Shown: in pieces, positions 16,432 to 23,387 of the stretch
Numbering within the stretch: position 1 is the stretch's first letter
How the letters are laid out: the number at the start of each line of letters is the position of its first letter
Assembly (NCBI GenBank): GCA_964467935.1
Contig: CAYYKK010000001.1
Span: forward strand, 1-64,000
Direction of reading: 5' to 3'
Length of the DNA: 64,000 nt
From: CAYYKK01 sp964467935
Lineage (GTDB): Bacteria; Myxococcota_A; Polyangia; Polyangiales; Polyangiaceae
Notes under the pieces: generated by a model
The model's database searches: none
Seen by the model: the letters and a program-made list of their open reading frames with translations, nothing else
Told to the model about the DNA's origin: nothing
Translations under genes and position numbers: made by a program

Positions 16432-18225
16432 ATGAACCACGATCTGTCCCAAGAACAGCTCTTCGCCGGCAAGTACCGGATGCAGAAGATGCTCGGTCGC
16501 GGAGCGATGGGAGAGGTGTGGCTCGCGATCGAAGAGGGCCCGCGCAACTTCAGCCGTCAGGTCGCCGTGAAGCGCCTCTTGAGCAGCGAGGGCATGAGCG
16601 ACATCGCGCGGCAGTCGTTCGTCGCCGAGGCGCAGGCGCTCGCGCGCCTCGATCACCCGAACATCGTCCGCCTCATCGAGCTCGGCGAGTCGGACGATCG
16701 CGGCCTCTACCTCGTCCTCGACTACGTCGACGGCGCCGCGCTCGACAAGGTCATCCGCAAGGTCGGGCAGATCTCGCCGCAGGCGACCGCCCTCATCGGC
16801 CGCGAGGTCGCGCGCGCGCTCGACGCCGTCCACAGCCTCTCGGACGAGTACGGTCGCAACCTCGGCGTCGTGCATCGCGACGTGAGCCCCGCCAACATCC
16901 TGATCGGCAAGGACGGCCGCGTCCGCCTCTCGGACTTCGGCGTCGCGCGCATCACCGGGCTCGGCGGCGAGAAGACGGAGACGGGCGTCTTCAAGGGAAA
17001 GCTCCCGTACATGCCGCCCGAGCAGGCGATGGGCGAGCCCTTCGACGGTCGCGCCGACATCTTCTCGCTCGGCATCACCATCTTCGAGGCGATGTACGGA
17101 GGCCGCCTGCGCCGCGCCGAGACGCAAGGCCAGCTCATCGCGATGATCGCGACCGAGCGCGCGCCGAGGGTCACCGAGCGCCTCCCGGAGGCGCCCCCGG
17201 GGCTGGCGCAGGTCATCGACATGATGACCGAGTTCAACGCTGGAAATCGCATCGCGAGTGCAGGACAGCTCGCGATGCTGTTGAATCAGGTTCTCCACAG
17301 CCTCGGTCCCGGCGCCGAGGAGGCCGCTCAGAGCGAGCTGCGCGAGCGCGTGTCCGCGACGGTGGCCGCGGCGGGGCAGGCGCGCGCGCCGTGGAGCCTC
17401 GCGCTCTCGAGCGAGAACCCGGCGTATTCGTCCGCGCCGAACTCGTCTCCCTCCGCGTCGCTGCGCATGGCCTCCGGCGCGAGCGGCGTGCATCCTCTCG
17501 CGGCGCTCACCTCGTCGGTGCCCAGCTCTCCGTCGGTCGATGGCGCCGCCGCTTGGCAGAGCGCGTCGGGGGCGCTCGAGCAGATCAGCGTGCATCCGAG
17601 CGCCTCCACCGGCTCGGGAACGCACCCGAGCGTCACCCGCATCGCCAGCATCTCCGACGCGCGAAAGCCCCCGCCTCCCTCGCGTCCGTTCATCTGGGCG
17701 GCGTTCGCGCTGCTCGTGGTCGGCGGCGCGGCGACCGGCGCGTGGGTGGCCATCAGCCGCGGCCCGGGCGACGGCTCGACCCCCGCCGCCGACGGATCGG
17801 CGTCCCCCGCGGGCGCCTCGAGCCAAGGCGCCGCCGGCAGCTCCGTCACCGTCCAGACCGTGAACCTCCCCGAGGTGAGCGCGTCGATCCACGTGCCCGA
17901 GACGCCGGTCACCGCGCTCCCGTCGGTCGCCTCGACCGGCCATCCGCAGCCCCCGCCGGTGCGCACGCCGACCCCGAAGCCCGAGCCCGTCGTGGAGGAC
18001 ACGTCGACGCCGGGCACGCTGATGGTCGTGGTGAACCCTTGGGGCAACGTGAGCGTCGACGGCCGCGCGCTCGGGCAGACCCCGATCGCGCCGGTCTCCC
18101 TCTCTCCGGGCAGCCACACCGTGATCGTGACGAACCCGGATCTGGGCGCGTCGCGCTCGCAGACCGTCAAGGTGCAGGCCGGCAAGCAGGCCTTCGCGAA
18201 GTTCGACCTCAAGAAGAGCGATTGA
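16432..18225 (+). CDS. transmembrane serine/threonine protein kinase with C-terminal PEGA domain
   Basis: A 597-residue protein from ATG 16432. The kinase domain (about residues 12-280) shows GRGAMGEVW, Lys in VAVKRL, HRDVSPANIL (about residue 148), DFGVAR (about residue 168), PPEQ and DIFSLG. The catalytic-loop Lys of HRDxKxxN is replaced by Ser, a variant that also occurs in other kinases of this window. A Ser/Ala/Pro-rich linker leads to one transmembrane helix (IWAAFALLVVGGAATGAW, about residues 420-440). The exterior part ends in a PEGA-type domain (about 528-590: GTLMVVVNPWGNVSVDG, then LSPGSHTVIV). It would sense or bind envelope material and signal inward. The stop overlaps the next start by one base (TGATG). 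Confidence 0.9.
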   Translation: MNHDLSQEQLFAGKYRMQKMLGRGAMGEVWLAIEEGPRNFSRQVAVKRLLSSEGMSDIARQSFVAEAQALARLDHPNIVRLIELGESDDRGLYLVLDYVDGAALDKVIRKVGQISPQATALIGREVARALDAVHSLSDEYGRNLGVVHRDVSPANILIGKDGRVRLSDFGVARITGLGGEKTETGVFKGKLPYMPPEQAMGEPFDGRADIFSLGITIFEAMYGGRLRRAETQGQLIAMIATERAPRVTERLPEAPPGLAQVIDMMTEFNAGNRIASAGQLAMLLNQVLHSLGPGAEEAAQSELRERVSATVAAAGQARAPWSLALSSENPAYSSAPNSSPSASLRMASGASGVHPLAALTSSVPSSPSVDGAAAWQSASGALEQISVHPSASTGSGTHPSVTRIASISDARKPPPPSRPFIWAAFALLVVGGAATGAWVAISRGPGDGSTPAADGSASPAGASSQGAAGSSVTVQTVNLPEVSASIHVPETPVTALPSVASTGHPQPPPVRTPTPKPEPVVEDTSTPGTLMVVVNPWGNVSVDGRALGQTPIAPVSLSPGSHTVIVTNPDLGASRSQTVKVQAGKQAFAKFDLKKSD

Positions 18226-19565
18226 TGCCGACCGAGCCGCCGAGCCTTCGTCCCGTGCCGTCGTCCGTTCCCCTCGCGCGCTCGCCGCACGAGCGCTCGA
18301 GCCCTCCGTCGCGGGCGGCCCGCACCGTGCTCGCGCTGGGGGCGATCGCCGCGTCGCTGCTCGCGCCCACCCCGGCCCACGCCGAGGATCTCTCGGCCAT
18401 CGTCGCGCGCGCGCGCGACCAGGTCGAGAACGGCAGCTACGCCGACGCGCTCCGCGTGCTCGGATCGCTCAAGTCGAAGAACCTGCCCCCGGCGCTCGCG
18501 ATCGAGGCCGCGCTGGCCGAGACGACGGCGCTCTTGGTGTCGCAGGGCGCCGAGCCGGCGACGAACGCGTGCGGCAAGGCCGTGCTCGCGGCCGGCTACG
18601 ATCCGGAGGTCGCGCGCGATCAATCGCCGAAGGTGCGTGAGGTCTGCCGCAACGCCGCGCGCAAGGTCCGCGGTGATCGTCTGAAGAGCGAGGGCGTCTC
18701 GTTCAGCGAGCTCGCCATCAAGGACCCGGAGGTGGCGTACGAGCCCATCCGCATCTCGACGACCACCGAGAAGCGCCCGCCGTGGCTCAAGGTCGTCGCC
18801 CGCGTGACGAGCTCGGATCTCGAGGGCTCCTTCGATCTGCCGCTCGTCCCGTCGGACGAGGGACCGCTCCTCGGCACCCTCGATCCAGCCTGGATTCGGC
18901 CGAAGGCGAAGCTCACGATCAACCTCGTGCCGCAAGACAAGTTCGGCGACCTGGGCGCCGCGGTCCGCGAGCGCGTGCTCGTCGTCCCCGCGGCCGAGGC
19001 GATCGTCAACGTCGGCAAGGTCCCGAAGGGCGCCGTGTTGAAGGTCGACGGCAAGGAGGTGACGGCCGACGAAGGCGGCAGCGTTCCGGTCACCCCGGGA
19101 TCGCACGACGTGTCCCTCACGCTCTCCAACGGCGCGAGCGCGAGCACCGAGATCGAGCCGAAGCGCGGCAGCATCACGCGCGTCGCGCTCTCTCCGCAGG
19201 TGAGCTCGTCGCGCGTCCTGCCATGGATCGCGACCGGTACGGCCGCGGCGCTCGTCACCGCCGGCAGCGTCCTCCTCGTGAACGCCAACGCGCGCAAGAA
19301 CCAGCTCGAGACGGCCGCCGCGCAGCGCGAGGCAGGCACGTCGCTCCCGGCCACGGACTACAAGGATCTCCAGTCGATCGACTCCGAGCGCCGCACGTTC
19401 ACGCAGGTCGGCGTCGGCTTGCTCATCGGCGGCGGCGCCACGGCCGTCCTCGCGACCACGCTCTGGCTCATCCCGACCGGAGGAGGCTCGCGCTCCGCGC
19501 CTGCGCCGGCCCCGATCGTTCCGCTCGTCGGGCCCGGGTTCCTCGGCGCCGCTGGCACGTTCTAG
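18225..19565 (+). CDS. exported PEGA-like protein with C-terminal membrane segments
   Basis: A 446-residue protein whose ATG 18225 shares a base with the kinase stop. A long basic N-region is followed by a signal peptide (VLALGAIAASLLAPTPAHA). Residues 55-165 are helical (ARARDQVENGSYADALRVL), reminiscent of TPR-like periplasmic proteins. A PEGA-like stretch (VGKVPKGAVLKVDGKEVTA, VPVTPGSHDVSLTLSNG) follows. Two hydrophobic segments near the C-terminus (PWIATGTAAALVTAGSVLLV and VGVGLLIGGGATAVLATTLW) would anchor it. It shares PEGA architecture with the kinase just upstream, suggesting the two act at the same envelope site. Exact role unknown. Confidence 0.75.
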   Translation: MPTEPPSLRPVPSSVPLARSPHERSSPPSRAARTVLALGAIAASLLAPTPAHAEDLSAIVARARDQVENGSYADALRVLGSLKSKNLPPALAIEAALAETTALLVSQGAEPATNACGKAVLAAGYDPEVARDQSPKVREVCRNAARKVRGDRLKSEGVSFSELAIKDPEVAYEPIRISTTTEKRPPWLKVVARVTSSDLEGSFDLPLVPSDEGPLLGTLDPAWIRPKAKLTINLVPQDKFGDLGAAVRERVLVVPAAEAIVNVGKVPKGAVLKVDGKEVTADEGGSVPVTPGSHDVSLTLSNGASASTEIEPKRGSITRVALSPQVSSSRVLPWIATGTAAALVTAGSVLLVNANARKNQLETAAAQREAGTSLPATDYKDLQSIDSERRTFTQVGVGLLIGGGATAVLATTLWLIPTGGGSRSAPAPAPIVPLVGPGFLGAAGTF

Positions 19566-19590
19566 ATCCCGCGCCCCCCGCGAGGCCTCG

Positions 19591-20715
19591 TCAGTCCCCC
19601 GCGAGCACCGTGCCGCGGTGCACGCGGAGCCGATGCCCACGCCAAGAGACGTGCCTCTTGAGGGGGGTGACGATCCAAATCACGAGCGCGGCGATCTCGC
19701 GGACCGGCGAGAGGGCGATCGCGCGCTCGACGTGGCGACCGCCTCGGAGGAGCCACCAGCCGCCGGCGTCGCGCAGCGCGAGGAGCGCCGCGGCCCACGC
19801 GAGCGCCCAAGGGCCCATCGCCATCCACGCGATGGGCAGCACCGCGAGCGGGCTCGTCAACGGCTCGAGCGCGAACGTCGCCGGCCGCAATCGAAAGCGC
19901 AGCATCGACCACCGGAGGTGGCGATCGAAGAACGCCTTCGGGCTCATCGCGCCGACGACGTTGTCGATCACGATGCGCGAGATCGCCGTCCGGAGACCCG
20001 CCTTCTCGAACAGCTTGCCGAGCACGAAGTCCTCCGCGAGCACGTCCGCGACGCGCGAGAGCCCGCCCACCGCCGCGAGATCGCGCTTCGAGAACATCAT
20101 CGACTTCCCGATCACTGCCGCGTAGCCGAGCAGGGTCGGGAGTGAGGCGCCTGCCGCGCAGAAGCCGTTCAACGCGACGCACTCGAGGTGGCTGCCGAGC
20201 GTGGATCCGCCGCGGCCCGCGAACACGCTGGTCACGAGGCCCACGTCGGGCGCGCCGACGATCTCGCCGGCCATCGACGCGAAGTAGTCCGGAGGCACCC
20301 GCACGTTGCTGTCGCTGACGAGCAGGAGGTCGTGGCTCGCGTGCCCGATCATGCCGCGCAGGTTCCGCACCTTCGGGTTGTGGCCGCTGCGGCGGCGGTG
20401 AACGACGATCTTGGCGCTCACCTCCGGGTGCGCGCGCATGAGCGCCTCGACGAGCGGCAGCGCAGGATCGGATTCGTCCTCCACGCCGAAGACGAGCTCG
20501 AACGAAGGGTAGTCCTGCGTGAAGAAGCTCTCGAGGTTCTCCCGGAGGTTCGCGTCGACGCCGCAGAGCGGCTTCAGCACCGAGATCGGGGGCCACGCGT
20601 CGCGACGAACGCGCTCGTCGCGCGGCCGCCGCGTCGCCACCGCGATCGCCGCGGTTCCCATGACGATCCACGCGGTGGTGAGCGACGTGACCGCGAGCGC
20701 GAGCGTGCTGTTCAC
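19591..20715 (-). CDS. GT21/ceramide glucosyltransferase-like family 2 glycosyltransferase
   Basis: A 374-residue membrane protein starting at GTG 20715, which overlaps the upstream GtrA stop (GTGA). One N-terminal transmembrane helix precedes a GT-A domain with PPISVLKPLCGVD, VFGVEDESDPA, SDSNVRVPPDYF and a late RHLRWSMLRFR. The D, D and (Q/R)xxRW pattern is that of processive or lipid-linked transferases of the ceramide glucosyltransferase type (GT21), including HpnI-like enzymes. Several C-terminal hydrophobic segments anchor it. The acceptor is probably a membrane lipid at the inner membrane; whether it is a hopanoid, ceramide or another lipid cannot be told. The GtrA-like neighbour supports a role in lipid-linked sugar transfer. 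Confidence 0.85.
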   Translation of the reverse strand: MNSTLALAVTSLTTAWIVMGTAAIAVATRRPRDERVRRDAWPPISVLKPLCGVDANLRENLESFFTQDYPSFELVFGVEDESDPALPLVEALMRAHPEVSAKIVVHRRRSGHNPKVRNLRGMIGHASHDLLLVSDSNVRVPPDYFASMAGEIVGAPDVGLVTSVFAGRGGSTLGSHLECVALNGFCAAGASLPTLLGYAAVIGKSMMFSKRDLAAVGGLSRVADVLAEDFVLGKLFEKAGLRTAISRIVIDNVVGAMSPKAFFDRHLRWSMLRFRLRPATFALEPLTSPLAVLPIAWMAMGPWALAWAAALLALRDAGGWWLLRGGRHVERAIALSPVREIAALVIWIVTPLKRHVSWRGHRLRVHRGTVLAGD

Positions 20716-21128
20716 GACGAGGTTCCTTCCTTGGACGGAGCGCGAAAGATGCGCGACCACAGCGGCAAGCAGAGGCCGAAGTACACGGCGTTCGTCGTCG
20801 CGAGGCGCAGGAGCAGGTAAGGGAGCCGCACGTGCGAGACGGCGAGATCGAAGAGGGCGACGTTCGCTGCGAAGCCCATCGCTTCGACGATGAGGAAGAG
20901 CACCGCCTGTCGACCCCACTCTCGCGAGCGATCGTCGAACGCGAACACCTTGTTACCGAAGAACTGCAGCGCGATCCCGAGGCTGAGCGCCGGGACGCTC
21001 GCCACTCGAGGCGAGAAGTGCAGCCCGCTCACGAGCAGCGTGAGCGTCGCGAGGTCGGCGACGGTCGCGACGGCGCCGACGCCCATGCTCTTGACGATCG
21101 TGCGTGCGCGCTCGACGACTCGGCTCAC
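20712..21128 (-). CDS. GtrA-like membrane protein
   Basis: A 138-residue protein starting at GTG 21128 with four hydrophobic segments. Residues such as GVGAVATVADLATLTLL, ALQFFGNKVFAF and VYFGLCLPLWSRIF fit the GtrA family, in which an F-x-x-x-K-x-W/F-x-F motif follows the second helix. GtrA-like proteins are thought to help move polyprenyl-linked sugars across the inner membrane. The gene directly precedes, and overlaps by 4 nt, the glycosyltransferase gene, which fits a joint role in glycolipid or surface polysaccharide decoration. Confidence 0.82.
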   Translation of the reverse strand: MSRVVERARTIVKSMGVGAVATVADLATLTLLVSGLHFSPRVASVPALSLGIALQFFGNKVFAFDDRSREWGRQAVLFLIVEAMGFAANVALFDLAVSHVRLPYLLLRLATTNAVYFGLCLPLWSRIFRAPSKEGTSS

Positions 21129-21384
21129 GCGGAGATCGACCTAGCGAGACGCGTGCCGCGCCCGGACCGTCCAAAACTCATCACGCCGCGCGCTCTCGGT
21201 CGCCCTCGCGCGCCGTCCGTCACCGCGCGTCGTCGAAGCCGTCACCGCGCGTCGTCGGCGCCGTCACCGCGCGCTCGCCCGTGCGCACGCGGCGCGCACG
21301 GCGGTACGCTTCGCGACGCGCGACGGGTACGCACGTCCCGAGGCGTGCGCATCGGCTCGGGACACCGCGCTGCGCAGGATTCCG
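21129..21384. other. 256-bp intergenic region with a 22-bp tandem repeat
   Basis: No gene is seen here. The region separates the bifunctional methyltransferase gene (upstream on the minus strand) from the GtrA gene. It contains the three-copy repeat listed separately and is otherwise GC-rich without an evident terminator hairpin plus T-run. Confidence 0.5.
21217..21273. repeat. 22-bp direct repeat, two full copies and one partial
   Basis: Units start at 21217, 21239 and 21261. The shared core is CCGTCACCGCGCGTCGTCG; the first two copies differ only in the last three bases, and the third matches for 13 bases. There are no spacers, so this is a simple tandem repeat and not a CRISPR array. Confidence 0.85.
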
Positions 21385-23241
21385 TCAGCGCGCGAGCCCC
21401 TCGAGCACCTCGAGCGCGAGCTCGTACTTGCCGAGCGGTGGCATCAAGTACGCGCCTTGGACGCGATCGCGCACCGCGAAGAGCATCTCGCGCGCGATCC
21501 GGACGCCCTCTCGGCGCGCCTCCACCCCGGGAGGGGCCTTGCGCATCCGCTCGCGGATCGCCTCCGGGATCTGCATCCCGGGCACCTCGTTGTGCAGGAA
21601 CTCTGCGTTCTTGAAGGACACGAGCGGCAGCACGCCCACGAGCACGGGGAGCTTCAGGTGCGCGATGCGCGAAAGGACCCCGTCGAGCACCTCCTGGTGG
21701 AAGACGGGCTGGGTCATCACGAGGTTCGCGCCGGCGGCCGCCTTCGCCTCGAGCCGCGCGACCTCCTTGTCGAGATCGATCGCTCCTGGCTCGAAGCCGG
21801 TCGCGCAGTAGAACGACGTCTTGCCTCCGCGGAGCGGCTTGCCGGCGGGGTCGAGGCCGTGGTTCATCTGGTTCGCCATGTGGAGCAGGCCGATCGAGTC
21901 GAGATCGTAGACCGCGGTCGCCTCCGGATAGTCGCCGACCTTCGGCGGATCGCCGGTGATCACGACCAGGTTTCGGATGCCGAGCGCGTGCGCGCCGAGC
22001 AAGTGCGACATCTGACCGAGCATGTTCCTGTCGCGCCCGCAGACGTGGAGGATCGGCTGGATGCCGTGCCGCTCGAGGAGCAGCGCGCAGAACGCGAGGT
22101 TCGACATCCGCGCCATCGCGCGCGGCCCGTCGGCGACGTTGACGATGTCGACGCCGGCGTCGACGAGCATCTTCGCGCCCGCGAGCGCGCTCTCCGGAGA
22201 GACGCCCGGGTCGGGGTTGACCTCGACCGAGACGACGAACTTCCCCGCCGCGATCTTCGCCGCGAGATCGCTCCGCTCCGGCACGGGCGTGGGCTCGACC
22301 GCGTGCGCGTGCTCGCGCACCTCGATGGGCCGCGCCGACGTGACGTCGACGTCTCCGCCGCCCAACATGCGCACCGACTTCGACATCCAGCGGATGTGAT
22401 CGGGCGTCGTGCCGCAGCAGCCTCCGACGATCCGCGCGCCGGCCTGGATCATGCGGCGGGCGAAGACGTCGAAGTACTCGGGCGTCGCCATGTAGAGCAA
22501 GCGCCCGTCGATGTTGCGCGGCAAGCCCGCGTTCGGCTGCACGCAGATCGGCAGGCCGACGCCGCGCATGCGCTCCGCCATCGCGAGCGACAGCTGCGGA
22601 CCGTCGCCGCAGTTCACCCCGATGACGTCGGGACCGAAGTCGCGCAGCACGCTCGCGACGTCCTCGGGCGGCGTTCCGTCCGCGACCGTTCCTTCGCTGT
22701 CGAACGTGACGGTGGCGACGATCGGGAGCTTCGGCGCCCCTTCGCGCGCGGCCTTGATCGCGACCTGGATCTCGTCGAGGTGACGGAAGGTCTCGAGCAC
22801 GAGCAGATCGACGCCCCCCTCGGCGAGCGCGGCCGCCTGCTCCGCGAAGGTCGCGCGCGCTTCGTCGAGCTCCTTCGCGCGGAGAGGCCCGGGGACGAGC
22901 CCCGTCGGGCCTACCGACCCGGCGACGTAGGCCCTCTTGCCCACGACCTCGCGCGCGATGGCGGCCCCCGCCACGTTGAAGCGGCGCACCTCGCCGACGA
23001 GGCCGTGCCGCTCGAGCCGGAACCGATTCGCGCCGAACGTGTTCGTCTGGATGATGTTCGCGCCCGCCTCGAGGTAGTCGGCGTGGATCTTCCGGACGAC
23101 GTCGGGGCGGGTGACGTTCAGCTGCTCGAAGTTCTGGCTGACGAAGATCCCGCGCTCGTAGAGGAGCGATCCCATCGCGCCGTCCGAGAGGAGCAGTGTC
23201 TTCTCGAGGGCTTCGAGGAACGGGGGCAAGGGCTCGGACAT
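21385..23241 (-). CDS. bifunctional homocysteine S-methyltransferase / methylenetetrahydrofolate reductase
   Basis: A 618-residue fusion. The N-terminal half (residues 1 to about 290) is a homocysteine methyltransferase domain with SDGAMGSLLYERG, NTFGANRFRL, and zinc Cys residues in GVNCGDGP and GGCCGTTPDHI. The C-terminal half (about 320-618) is an MTHFR domain, with VSVEVNPDPG at its start, HVCGRDRN, NLVVITGDPP and VMTQPVFH. Together they make methyl-tetrahydrofolate and transfer methyl groups to homocysteine, giving methionine in the cytosol. The length agrees with known fusion proteins of about 610 residues in Firmicutes and other groups. The gene seems to be last in a minus-strand run beginning near 29.7 kb. 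Confidence 0.93.
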   Translation of the reverse strand: MSEPLPPFLEALEKTLLLSDGAMGSLLYERGIFVSQNFEQLNVTRPDVVRKIHADYLEAGANIIQTNTFGANRFRLERHGLVGEVRRFNVAGAAIAREVVGKRAYVAGSVGPTGLVPGPLRAKELDEARATFAEQAAALAEGGVDLLVLETFRHLDEIQVAIKAAREGAPKLPIVATVTFDSEGTVADGTPPEDVASVLRDFGPDVIGVNCGDGPQLSLAMAERMRGVGLPICVQPNAGLPRNIDGRLLYMATPEYFDVFARRMIQAGARIVGGCCGTTPDHIRWMSKSVRMLGGGDVDVTSARPIEVREHAHAVEPTPVPERSDLAAKIAAGKFVVSVEVNPDPGVSPESALAGAKMLVDAGVDIVNVADGPRAMARMSNLAFCALLLERHGIQPILHVCGRDRNMLGQMSHLLGAHALGIRNLVVITGDPPKVGDYPEATAVYDLDSIGLLHMANQMNHGLDPAGKPLRGGKTSFYCATGFEPGAIDLDKEVARLEAKAAAGANLVMTQPVFHQEVLDGVLSRIAHLKLPVLVGVLPLVSFKNAEFLHNEVPGMQIPEAIRERMRKAPPGVEARREGVRIAREMLFAVRDRVQGAYLMPPLGKYELALEVLEGLAR

Positions 23242-23387
23242 GCGGGAGGCATGTCACACCCTGGGCGAAAGCGAAAGCCCACGGCGAAAATGGTCGGCCG
23301 GGGACCGGACGGAGCGCGTCCGTTCGCGACGCACCTCCCTGCGGCCCGCGTCGCGCTCGAGCCCGGGCATGGGCGCCGCGCGCAAGC

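Noticed and set aside
21217..21273. CRISPR array
   Set aside because: The units are directly joined without spacers and only two copies are complete.
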